Shown: piece by piece, positions 45,816 through 56,404 of the stretch | Layout of the letters: the number at the start of each line of letters is the position of its first letter | How positions within the stretch are numbered: position 1 is the first letter of the stretch | NCBI RefSeq assembly: GCF_004210375.1 | Contig: NC_134828.1 | Span: 24,234,400-24,298,399 of the forward strand | DNA from: Tachypleus tridentatus | Taxonomy: Eukaryota > Arthropoda > Merostomata > Xiphosura > Limulidae | Direction: 5' to 3' | Length of the DNA: 64,000 nt | The notes under the pieces: model-generated | Seen by the model: only the letters and a program-made list of their open reading frames with translations | Database searches by the model: none | What the model was told of the DNA's origin: nothing | Made by a program: the position numbers and the translations under genes

Positions 45816-46066
45816 TTGTTTTGAATTTCACACAGGATACAGGAGGGCTATTTGCACTGGCCGCCCCTGATTTAAAAAGCAGCTTGTCAGCGCCATTCGT
45901 CACCTACTCTTGGGATAGTATTTTACCAACGATTAGTAGTTATAATGATCGTCACTTTATAATACTTCCGTGACTGTAAAGGCGAACATGTTCAGTGATG
46001 AGACTCGAACCCGCGAATCGCATCTGCAAGTCGAGCGGCGCTAACCGTTATGCAATGCTAAGCCTC
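45816..46066 (-). repeat. SINE-T copy, diverged
   Basis: Second antisense copy in tandem orientation with the previous one, much more decayed (TTGAATTTCACACAGGATAC ... GTTATGCAATGCTAAGCC). The different ages argue for independent insertions. Confidence 0.8.
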
Positions 46067-46621
46067 ACGAATTGCGACGAAAATGTGACATCTTAAACTT
46101 ATTGACTCACCAGAAGAACAAATAACAGTAAACTGAAGAAAACGTTAAGATTGAATAAAGAATAAAACAAGTTTTTTGAAGGATAATATACCAATTAGTT
46201 CTGGAAAAGTAATAAGAAAATAAATAGTACAATCATGTACTGCGCTTCGAGATTTTACAGATAGAAATACTTGAAACTGGGTCTGATTTTGGTCTAAACT
46301 TTTGTAATCATGCCCTTTCCATTCTAATTCAAGCAGGTCGAATTTTTAGAACGGAAGGAATTGTTTATACCAATTGTGTATTCTGCAATACCAAGTGATT
46401 CATAGTCTGTCTAGCTGCCATTGTGTTATCAACTGGAACTGTGTACACGACAAAGTAATAGTTGAATTTTTGTTTTTCGGCCTTATCTAAATAAACCGCG
46501 TAACAAAGTAGCACCGGGTTTAACATTGGTTCCAGTGTTTACCACGCCATCTTTCGGCGTTTAAACCGTAATATTATATTTGTCAGACCAGTTTCCTCTT
46601 TTTTACAGTCGTTATTTTATT

Positions 46622-46870
46622 AGCAGATCCTCGCATGACCTATTGGTTTGAGAGTTTGACACGCAATCTGTGAGTAGCATGTTCGACTACCATCGCTAAA
46701 CATGGTCGCCTTTACAGTCATGTAGCGGTTAGTTTCACCTTTTGCTAGTAAAGGAATAGCCCAAGATTTGGCGGGGGTTGAGTAGCTGTCTTCTTTTGTC
46801 CCTTATAAATTAAGGGCGGCTGGGAAGACAGAACTCAAGTCATTTTGCGTGAAATATAACAAACAAACAA
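46622..46870 (+). repeat. SINE-T copy, strongly diverged
   Basis: Sense remnant with AACATGGTCGCCTTTACAGTC, AGCCCAAGATTTGGCGGG and GCGTGAAATATAACAAACAAAC. Confidence 0.75.
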
Positions 46871-47710
46871 ATGTTACCATTACGTTTGTAAACAGAACTA
46901 TGGCGAGTAATAATGGACTTGTCAGGCCTACTTATTAGTCCCCTAGGTCATGCTTTACCGATTTGTTTGCAACTGTAAACATCGTAAAGGAAATAATTCA
47001 TAAGTCTCTTTTACAGCAGTAACCTACACATAAATGGGGTAGCTCAGCAGTAACCTATATATAAGGGGGGTAGCTGCGGGTGGCTCTGCCTGACCCCACC
47101 CAAGAAATATTCACTTGTGAACCATATAAATTCAATTTTTTTTTCTTTTTGTCTGAGGACACACTCGCTTGATGATGCTCAGTCCGAACCCGTATGAGCC
47201 CACTTCTAAAGTACATAGAATTAACACTTCTGAGGCACGGGCAAAGCTAGTACAAGACACTTGTGAACAGGGCCGGAACTACAGTGTTTAGAATCATAAC
47301 AAGGGAGGTCTCTCCGTTCGTCGTTCGTAATGTTACACACAATAAACAAGGAAACACGGTTTTCTGTTACACTTAATTTAATTATTTTACTCACAAAGGG
47401 AAAAGTAATGTTTAGGTCGATTTGTGGCAGCGCTTTCTTGTCCTCAAACAGGGGAGGGGAAGACAAAAGTGGGCTTGAATTTCAACGATAACTATAGGGA
47501 GATAAACATAGGGGAGTCAGTTACTTTTTATGCGGAGGAACCCCTTTTTTTTGTAGTTTCGTCGCTGCCTCCAGAGCTCAATAAGCTTACGTAAACCATG
47601 TTTTACCAGTCCATATATATACGAACTATGATTAAGTAAGAGAAAATTTGTTAGGCCAACCTGATACCTAATTACAGACATGCCAAACAAATTTAGTGTT
47701 GTCGTTTTGT
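46871..47710. other. Intergenic, nothing recognised
   Basis: Includes a short direct duplication at 47018-47075 (GCAGTAACCTA(C/T)A...GGGGTAGCT). No coding evidence. Confidence 0.45.
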
Positions 47711-47711
47711 T

Positions 47712-47976
47712 TTAGAATTTCGCGCAAAGCTTTATGATGGCTATCTGCGCTAGCCGTTCCTAATTTAGCAATGTAAGACTAGAGGAAAGGCAGCTAGTCA
47801 TCACCACCCACCGCCAACTCTTGGTTTACTCTTTTATCAATGAATAGTGAGATTGACCGTCACTTTATAACGCCCCCACGTCTAAAAGGGCGAGCATGTT
47901 TGGTGCGACGGGGATTCGAACTCGCGACCCTCGGATTACGAGTCGAGTGCCTTAACCACCTGGCCATGCCGGGCCT
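47712..47976 (-). repeat. SINE-T copy with intact target duplication
   Basis: Antisense full-length copy flanked by TTAGTGTTGTCGT on both sides (13 bp). Confidence 0.95.
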
Positions 47977-48018
47977 TAGTGTTGTCGTAAGCTTCGACTC
48001 AGCCTGGTGCTTCTCAAC

Positions 48019-48131
48019 ATCCAACAGTGGCTTAGCGGTATGTCTGCGGACTTACAACGCTTAAAACCGGGTTTCGATAGCCGTGATGGACAACCCACTG
48101 TGTAGCTTTGTGCTTAACTTCAAACAAACAA
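48019..48131 (+). repeat. SINE-V-like copy (GTGGCTTAG subfamily)
   Basis: AACAGTGGCTTAGCGGTATG, GCGGACTTACAACGCTTAAA, then CTGTGTAGCTTTGTGCTTAA and (CAAA)n. Confidence 0.85.
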
Positions 48132-48321
48132 AAATAGCTTCTAAACAAAACAAATAACAGTAAGATTTAGACTAACACATCAATTTATGGCTTCCTATTA
48201 AAGAATTAGGGTAAAAAATGAACACCACCACTACTACATAGACTGTAGTTATTCGAGTACAATTGTTTATTAATTCATCAGAAGTATTACATTACCTTCC
48301 ATTTTTAATGTCTCTCTATTT

Positions 48322-48566
48322 GTTGAATTTCGCGCAAAGTTAGTTAAGCCTATTTGCGTTAGCCGTTCTAATTTTAAAGTGACAGACACGAACGAAGACA
48401 ACTAATCAACAACACCCACTGCTAATTCTTTACCGACAAATCGTTGGATTGGGTGTAGCTTAAAATGATTCCACGGCTAAAAGAACGAGGGTGTTCAGTT
48501 GGACGGGATTCAAACTCGTGGCCCGTAGATTTCGAGTTAAATGATCTAACCACCAGCTCACGGTAG
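48322..48566 (-). repeat. SINE-T copy, strongly diverged
   Basis: Antisense remnant beginning GTTGAATTTCGCGCAAAG and ending in a decayed head (GATCTAACCACCAGCTCACGG). Confidence 0.75.
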
Positions 48567-48641
48567 TTTTTATTCCATAATATATAGGATTAGATGTACG
48601 AAGTTTAGCCACGACTGCTCTTATGGTAAATTTTTAACATA

Positions 48642-48881
48642 CAGGGTGTTCGGAAAGTCACTGTGCACTTATATATTTATTAACAGGCGTGTTTCAATAT
48701 AGAATACAGGAGGTAAATATGAATGACAATTATAAACAATGTTGAAAATGACCCCCGTTGGCATCAATACAGGCCTGAATCCTTCTTATTTTGTTTCTGA
48801 ACACCGCTATCAGTTGCTGGCTTGAAATAGACTGAATAAAATATGATTACAGAACTGCACAGTGACTTTCCGAACACCCTG
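48642..48881. mobile_element. 240-bp MITE with perfect 26-bp TIRs
   Basis: Begins CAGGGTGTTCGGAAAGTCAC and continues TGTGCA; the other end is its exact inverse. TA flanks both sides, as for Tc1/mariner target duplication. The interior is too short for a transposase; a short stretch (CCCCGTTGGCATCAATACAG) may be left from one. Perfect TIRs suggest recent mobilisation by a partner element elsewhere. Confidence 0.93.
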
Positions 48882-49070
48882 TAGAAATTGGTTTCAGCTT
48901 TGCACACGATCACACGACTCGTCTTTGTGAAAACCAAAGGGAATACTTACGTAGGGATGATGGAGCCAATGAAAAGCGACGATGCAACTGAAAGTTTAAA
49001 TATTTACTTCAATCGTATGCAGTTGAGTGCATCTACTCCGAGTGCTGCACTCCCGAGGAATGTATTTTAT

Positions 49071-49172
49071 TGTAGCAAAGCCACATTGGACTATCTGCTA
49101 AGTCCACCGAGGGGATTGAACTCCTGATGTTTGCGTTGTTAATACGTGGACTTACCACTGTACCAGCGGGAG
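49071..49172 (-). repeat. SINE-V copy
   Basis: Antisense copy: GTAGCAAAGCCACATTGGAC, inverted B box GGGGATTGAACTCC, ending ACCACTGTACCAGCGGGA. Confidence 0.85.
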
Positions 49173-50165
49173 ACACACTCTGGAGTGTCCCTCAAGGAAG
49201 AGTACATAGCCCCGACACTGATTATCATGCACGTCAGTGACATACCTCTCACAGATCCAAACTGCTCTTTTTACTCACACTTCGCAGATGACGTTGCAAT
49301 CTGGAAGAGCGCCCCAAACTCAAAAACAGCAACATACAGTCACTACTAAACGAAACAGAATTGTACTGCAGTAAGTGGAGAATTAAAATAAATTTGCGCA
49401 AAACACAAGTCATGGGCTCGGCATGGCCACGTGGGTTAAGACGTTCGACTCGTTCGTTGGTAAAAAGAGTAGCCCAAGAGTTGGCCGTGGGTGGTGTTGA
49501 CTAGCTGCCTTCCCTCTAGTCTTACACTGCTAAATTAGGGCCGGCTAGCGTGGATAGCCCTCGTGTAACTTGGCGCGAAATTCAAAAACAAACAAACACA
49601 AGTCATGTCATTTAGAAAATTGTACAAAACAAATAAGTTAATACCAGAATTGTATCTAGAATGAAATCTCTTACAGGTAGCAACATCAGCTGAAGTCTGA
49701 GGGATTACATTCAACTCAACATTAAAATGGACACATTAGTGGACACCACACGTTAATAACATAAAATCCAGTGTCTGAAAAAGAGCGAATACGAATTACC
49801 TTAGGAGTTTGACTGGCAACAACCAAGGAGTTTCAACAGAAAAAATATTAAAAATTTGCACAACGTACATAGGAACAGTCTTATAATATGTCTGTATAAC
49901 ATGGATAAAGGTATTAAAACATACATCAACAAACTACAGTAAATACAAAACTATATTTTGATGCAACTATATAGAATCCCACTATCAACAAATTCTGTAT
50001 TTCTACACGACTATTCAGACATGCTAACACTACCAGACAGACTCCTGGATAACTAACTTCAATGTTATGAGTGAAATATCAATAAACTGATGAGTAAACT
50101 AAAGAGTTACATGATACATGATGACCAAACCCAAAGAACCTCCACTCTCTAAACATCACAATTAA
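49173..50165 (+). pseudogene. Non-LTR retrotransposon relic (reverse transcriptase end)
   Basis: A Jockey/I-type reverse transcriptase fragment. 49200-49349 encodes APTLIIMHVSDIPLTDPNCS and FADDVAIWKSAPN (the F-A-D-D catalytic motif), followed after a stop by SGELK / KHKSW-like remnants. After the nested SINE-T (49415-49600), 49601-50150 reads LKWTH, PHVNNIKSS, LRSLTGN and TYIGTVLYVCITWI in shifting frames, matching the region downstream of the polymerase active site. Many stops; the 5' part is missing. Confidence 0.82.
49415..49600 (+). repeat. SINE-T copy, internally deleted, nested in LINE relic
   Basis: The head runs to TTCGACTCG and then jumps to TTCGTTGGTAAAAAGAG, losing the anticodon and T arm and the start of the body. 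The junction repeats TTCG/CTCGTTCG, so the deletion may be microhomology-mediated. The flanking duplication ACACAAGTCATG proves insertion into the retrotransposon relic. Confidence 0.93.
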
Positions 50166-50850
50166 GAACCTTACAGTGAATCTTGGATACTAATGTAGCT
50201 CTTGTTTAAAATGGTTTTGTATGTTAAAATAGAATTATTTACGTGTCTGACTGACTACTAAGTGGAACAGTATATTGTGAATAGGTTCTAATAGTCCAAT
50301 TACGCATAAGCGAAGCTAATAAAAAATATACGAATTAATATTACCCCATGAATTGGACATGGCATGTTAATTAAACCTACGTACAATGAAGAAAATGCAA
50401 CATACTGTGAGTAATGTAATAACGTAACAAGGGTTATTATCCAGGATTCAGTCACTGAGCAAACAAAATAAAAATTCCAGAGAAGAAGGAACAGATCTAC
50501 CATGGACTTGACCATCTCTTGTCCAAAATATGGACCGAATGTGGATGAAGAATTGTGGGATTGGATCGTCTTTATATTTCCACGTGTATCGAAGTCTCTC
50601 TCAAAATTATTTCCTTTAAAGTGCTCACCCCATGGGCTTAGAGGTGGGTCTAAATTTTTTTTTGTCAGGCTTAAATAAGCTCACAAATTTTTAATATGAT
50701 AAATATTGGTTTATTTAGAATTTTGAAGTAAAAAAGTGGCGACATTTCACTGCCACTCTTATAACTCACCAACGGAACCTCGGGTACACGTTAGTCACGT
50801 GGTCGTGCCAAGCTTGATTACAATTGGAAGATGGTTAATGTCTGATAACT
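50166..50850. other. Intergenic, nothing recognised
   Basis: A 71-codon minus-strand frame at 50300-50515 has hydrophobic stretches but no recognisable family; probably chance. Confidence 0.45.
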
Positions 50851-50852
50851 TT

Positions 50853-51106
50853 GTTTTGTTTGTTTTTTTGGAATTTCGCACAAAGCTACTCGAGGGCTAT
50901 CTGTGCTAGCCGTCCCTAATTTAGTAGTGTAAGACTAGAGGGAAGGCAGCTAGTCATCACCACCCACCGCCAACTCTTGGGCTACTCTTTTACCAACGAA
51001 TAGTGGGATTGACCGTCACATTATACACCCACACGGCTGGGAGGGCGAGCATGTTTAGCGCGACGCGGGCGCGAACCCGCGACCCTCGGATTACGAGTCG
51101 CACGCC
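50853..51106 (-). repeat. SINE-T copy, head truncated, with target duplication
   Basis: Antisense copy ending GAGTCGCACGCC, so the first part of the tRNA-like head is missing. GTCTGATAAC flanks it on both sides. Confidence 0.92.
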
Positions 51107-52655
51107 GTCTGATAACAAATATACATATATATATATATATTTTTGCTAGAAACTCTTATGTAAATTATTTTTTATGCCTGTACTTCTTAAATCAATATCC
51201 GGCACACGGTAGTTCTGGGAAAGGGATAACAAACTTTAAATTTCAATCAATTTCTGCTCGTACCAAGTGCTCGATTTCCTTCACCTCAATACAAATTTTA
51301 CCACGCTGCAGTGTTAGCCATAGACTTTAAACACAAAACCAAACCTGTACGGCAATAAGTGACACACGTGCTTTATAAACGCGTCACTGAAATGGATTCC
51401 ACATACATCTGGCAGTTTATCCGTTAAAAAAAAAAAAAAAAAAGACTATAGAAAGACGCCGAACAGACAGCCTCATTGTCTACTTGAAAATATGGTTCCT
51501 TCTAGCTTTTTCTTCAATAAAGTCACGTACATGGATCACAGAAAGGTGTTAAAAGCGACTGTGTAACTAAGGTATAATAAGTATCCAAAATCAGAAGTGT
51601 ATGCGACGAAAAGAAATTATGATGCCTTTAAACAAACTTTGATAACGTATGTAAATATTAACTTAAAAAATTCTGACTGCTCTTGAATTCGTCCGAAATT
51701 TCTTGTTTTAAAACCAAGCAAAACAGACATCTTACTTTGAAACAGGCCAATACATGGAACATAAGAATAGTTACACATAAACTATATAAAAAATATGCAT
51801 TATCACATACAAGTGTGACGATAACGGACAAATATAAATTGAAAAACCATATACATAAATATATAAATAAATATATAACCGCACACGTTACTGTAACAGT
51901 ATATTGGTACACCATGAATGTTAGTGCACGTTGGTATAACAATGTTATGGATATTGAATACGTTTCTGAAACAACGTATGTTTATGAAATATCCGTTTAA
52001 ATAGCAGTATTCTGAATTCTTAAGACAACTACTCACACAACTTAACCGTATTATGAAAAATGTTGAACTTCTTAAAGGAATACCTACAAGATAACAGAAG
52101 TTCCTCATTAAGACAACAAACGCTGGCATGTTTTTTTACCCCCCCTAATATACTTTTCCACTGGAGAAATGCACTGTTGCAGGTGTCGTAGTTTAAGTCC
52201 AGAATTCTCGATTGGATTCATATAATTGGCTTGATCATATTTTTTACTGATTGTGGGTCCATGACTGGTAGTCACAGGGTCCATAAGATGGATTACACTC
52301 AAACTCTATCAACGTTCATTCAGTAGTTATTAAGGTTTCCCGTGTATTTTACACAAGATAATTGATTCCTTCGAATGACGTGGTCAGTTATTTACAGGAA
52401 GTAAGAAACAGACAACAGCAAATGAATTAAGGAAATGTGATACAATACGTGGACTTTGCTCGATATAAACAACTTTCAAATGATCAACTTGTTTTTTTTC
52501 TGATTTAGGGTAATATATTATCAATTTGGTGTAAGAATGCAAGTGTAAATTATACTCACCAAAATCTATTAACTATCAAACAACCACTATTTGTATCAAC
52601 GAGTTTATTTTTATACATAAGGTTTAAATAATGTTTCAATAACTAATCAATACAT
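51107..52655. other. Intergenic, nothing certain
   Basis: AT-rich; (A)18 near 51426. A minus-strand 64-codon frame at 52302-52108 (YMNPIENSGLKLRHLQQC) looks slightly more protein-like than its surroundings, but I cannot place it. Overlapping frames on both strands at 51658-52129 look random. Confidence 0.4.
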
Positions 52656-52659
52656 TTTC

Positions 52660-53245
52660 TTTCAACCACTTGAATCTCATCATGTGTGTGAACAACATCA
52701 CTATTATATCCCTATTTTTCTATTTAAACACATCATACATGTGTGAACAAGATCACTATTATATCCCTATTTTTCTATTTAAACACTTGTATCTCATGTG
52801 TGAACAAGATCACTATTATATCCCTATTTTTCTATTTAAACACTTGAATCTCATCATGTGTGTGAACAACATCACTATTATATCCCTATTTTTCTATTTA
52901 AACACTTGTTTCTCATCATACATGTGTGAACAAGATCACTATTATATCCCTATTTTTCTATTTAAACACTTGTATCTCATGTGTGAACAAGATCACTATT
53001 ATATCCCTATTTTTCTATTTAAACACTTGAATCTCATCATGTGTGTGAACAACATCACTATTATATCCCTATTTTTCTATTTAAACACTTGTTTCTCATC
53101 ATACATGTGTGAACAAGATCACTATTATATCCCTATTTTTCTATTTAAGCACTTGTATCTCATGTGTGAACAAGATCACTATTATATCCCTATTTTTCTA
53201 TTTAAACACTTGTTTCTCATCATACATGTGTGAACAAGATCAAAT
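52660..53245. repeat. Minisatellite with 183-bp three-unit period, 9 subunits
   Basis: Subunits share GATCACTATTATATCCCTAT and TTTTCTATTTAAACACTTG. Spacings of CCCTATTTTT are 55, 57, 62, 64, 57, 62, 64, 57 bp, so 57+62+64 forms a 183-bp higher-order unit. 183 is 61 codons, which keeps a 187-codon plus-strand frame open; that frame is a by-product. Confidence 0.93.
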
Positions 53246-54378
53246 AAACTATTATTTTCATACTGATATTTATATAACACTTATATTACAAACTTCCTTT
53301 TTATTCTTAAAACTACAACTACTTAGTTTATGATGTTACATTTTCAAACTGTTATTTGAACACTAATTTTTCATAAAAGTTTGCAAACTCTGCATGTGGT
53401 GAGGGAGTTCAAATTTTGATAAAAAAAGAACACTTGACAGTTTCTGCTAAATAATTAACTGAAAATTAATACACATAATTAACTGACAATTAATATACAC
53501 AATTTATTAATAAAATATCAATGTTGTTGTAAACTCATCTAAAAATAAACATTTGATAAAATTATGATCTGTACTAGATGAAAAAGACAAACATTGTATT
53601 CTTTAGCAGTTTGCTGGGTGGAAGTACTTTGGCTTTGTGTCAGAATACTTTAATAATCAGTTTGTTGTCATGACCTAAAATAATATGTATTATACACAAG
53701 GTGTGAATTATTCTAATAGCAACAGAAGGTGCAGAAACATTGTTGCTTTGAATTTCTTGAGCTGAACAGACATGTGAGCCGAATAGACACAATATTATTC
53801 TGAAACCACAACAAAATATTATACATGCACAACACTGATCACTGATACAAGAAAAGTGAAACAGATTAGACCATTTACATGAAAATAAGTTGAGCAAAAT
53901 AACGAAGAACACGACATGTGGATAAAAGTTATCTGGATAGGTAATGAAAGACATGATATTTAAATAAAAGTTATCTGGAAAAGAATTGCAATAATATATC
54001 AAAGTATGAAATGGGTTTAAAACAGTGTGAGGAATGACACTTAAGAGTTCTGTAAGTGCACTTCAATCATTTCATAATATACTGTATGGACATCTTGTTT
54101 GTTTACAGTCACCACAGTCACCCACTAAGTAAGATGTTACAACATCCCAAAGTTCACATGACTGTCAGAAAAACAAGAAACAGTTTAACTATATCCCATG
54201 ATTCACATGTAAAACACATACTGAAATTTATTCACACGTTTTGTCAACTTTTAATTTCTGCCATAATAACACTTCGAGATTATCTATTCTACACGTGATT
54301 TAGAATTACATATACATTGTACTTAGAGGTACTGCGGTATATACATTGAAGCAAGTATAAGACATGAAAAATTATTTG
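53246..54378. other. Intergenic or ERCC4 3' flank, nothing recognised
   Basis: A minus-strand 120-codon frame (54002-53640) is Cys/Ile/Phe-rich with no known family. It includes a short internal duplication (YPDNFYPHV / FPDNFYLNI). Probably noncoding. Confidence 0.4.
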
Positions 54379-54379
54379 G

Positions 54380-56222
54380 GCCCATTTTCTTTTTGCCATA
54401 TTTTTACTGAAGGTTCTTTTGACTGGTGCTTTAAATCTAAAATCATTTTGTCTCTTTTGCCATTTTTTACTGAAGGTTCTTTTGACTGGTGCTTTTTAAA
54501 TCTAAAATTATTTTGTCTTTTTTGTCATATTTTTACTAAAGATTTTTTTGACTGGTGCTTTAAATCTAAAATCATTTTGTCTTTTTTGCCATATTTTTAC
54601 TAAAGATTTTTTTGACTGGTGCTTTAAATCTAAAATCATTTTGTCTTTTTTGCCATATTTTTACTGAAGGTTCTTTTGACTGGTGCTTTAAATCTAAAAT
54701 CATGTTGTCTTTTTTGCCATATTTTTACTGAAGGTTCTTTTGACTGGTTCTTTAAATCTAAAATCATTTTGTCTTTTTTGCCATATTTTTACTGAAGGTT
54801 TTTTTGACTGGTTCTTTAAATCTAAAATCATTTTGTCTTTTTTGCCATATTTTTACTGAAGGTTCTTTTGACTGGTGCTTTAAATCTAAAATCATTTTGT
54901 CTTTTTTGCCATATTTTTACTGAAGGTTCTTTTGACTGGTGCTTTAAATCTAAAATCATTTTGTCTTTTTTGCCATTTTTTACTGAAGGTTCTTTTGAGT
55001 GGTGCTTTAAATCTAAAATCATTTTGTCTTTTTTGCCATATTTTTACTGAAGGTTCTTTTAACTGGTGCTTTAAATCTAAAATCATTTTGTCTTTTTTGC
55101 CATATTTTTACTAAAGATTTTTTTGACTGGTGCTTTAAATCTAAAATCATTTTGTCTTTTTTGCCATATTTTTACTGAAGGTTCTTTTAACTGGTGCTTT
55201 AAATCTAAAATTATTTTGTCTTTTTTGCCATATTTTTACTAAAGATTTTTTTGACTGGTGCTTTAAATCTAAAATCATTTTGTCTTTTTTGCCATATTTT
55301 TACTAAAGATTTTTTTGACTGGTGCTTTAAATCTAAAATCATTTTGTCTTTTTTGCCATATTTTTACTGAAGGTTCTTTTGACTGGTGCTTTAAATCTAA
55401 AATCATTTTGTCTTTTTTGCCATATTTTTACTAAAGATTTTTTTGACTGGTTCTTTAAATCTAAAATCATTTTGTCTTTTTTGCCATATTTTTACTGAAG
55501 GTTCTTTTGACTGGTGCTTTAAAACTAAAATCATTGTCTTTTTTTCCATATTTTTACTGAAGGTTCTTTTGACTGGTGCTTTAAATCTAAAATCATTTTG
55601 TCTTTTTTGCCATATTTTTAGTGAAGGTTCTTTTGACTGGTTCTTTAAATCTAAAATCATTTTGTCTTTTTTGCCATATTTTTACTGAAGGTTTTTTTGA
55701 CTGGTGCTTTAAATCTAAAATCATTTTGTCTTTTTTTGCCATATTTTACTGAAGGTTCTTTTGACTGGTGCTTTAAATCTAAAATCATTTTGTCTTTTTT
55801 TGCCATATTTTTTACTGAAGGTTCTTTTGACTAGTGCTTTAAATCTAAAATCATTTTGTCTTTTTTGCCATATTTTTACTGAAGGTTCTTTTGACTGGTG
55901 CTTTAAATCTAAAATCATTTTGTCTTTTTTGCCATATTTTTACTGAAGGTTCTTTTGACTGGTGCTTTAAATCTAAAATCATTTTGTCTTTTTTGCCATA
56001 TTTTTACTGAAGGTTCTTTTGACTGGTGCTTTAAATCTAAAATCATTTTGTCTTTTTTTCCATATTTTTACTGAAGGTTCTTTTGACTGGTACTTTAAAT
56101 CTAAAATCATTTTGTCTTTTTTGCCATATTTTTACTGAAGGTTCTTTTAACTGGTGCTTTAAATCTAAAATCATTTTGTCTTTTTTGTCATATTTTTACT
56201 GAAGGTTCTTTTAACTGGTGCT
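54380..56222. repeat. Minisatellite, 64-bp unit, about 28 copies, over ERCC4 stop codon
   Basis: Plus-strand units: TACTGAAGGTTCTTTTGACT, GGTGCTTTAAATCTAAAATC, ATTTTGTCTTTTTTGCCATA, TTTT. On the minus strand the first unit (56222-56160) encodes the last codons of ERCC4 ([11 protein letters not shown]...KKTK) and TGA. Later units keep the same codons almost unchanged but lie behind the stop. The 64-bp length shifts the frame each unit, giving many 60-85 codon frames on both strands that are by-products. Confidence 0.96.
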
Positions 56223-56404
56223 TTCTCAGTTGCTTTCATAGGCTGGTGAAGAGCTTCCCATAATTTAATCACCAAGTTTGAATTCCCTAGAATCTGTGTT
56301 AGTTCATCCTGTGATTTGGTCATTAAGTTGGCAAGACTGGTCACTTTCGTCATTACTTTCCAGATGTTTTTAGTGTTGATTCCAGGAAGATGAGACAGAA
56401 AGTC
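56171..56404 (-). CDS. ERCC4: ERCC4 last exon: HhH domain and C-terminus
   Basis: Acceptor CTATTTTCAG. Encodes [57 protein letters not shown], the tandem helix-hairpin-helix domain that binds ERCC1 and DNA, then [20 protein letters not shown] and TGA. The basic tail is made from the first 64-bp repeat unit, where a T-for-C change (ACA for GCA) turns the array's NMAKK into NMTKK. Confidence 0.96.
   Translation of the reverse strand, partial: DFLSHLPGINTKNIWKVMTKVTSLANLMTKSQDELTQILGNSNLVIKLWEALHQPMKATEKAPVKRTFSKNMTKKTK

Noticed and set aside
52670-53233. 187-codon repetitive plus-strand frame
   Set aside because: By-product of a 183-bp composite unit; hydrophobic low-complexity peptide with no non-repeat domain.
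53640-54002. 120-codon minus-strand ORF as a gene
   Set aside because: Cys/Ile/Phe-rich, no domain, no supporting signals; likely chance in AT-rich DNA.
54364-56000. Many 60-85 codon frames on both strands
   Set aside because: Shadows of the 64-bp array. Only the first minus-strand unit is coding, as the ERCC4 tail.
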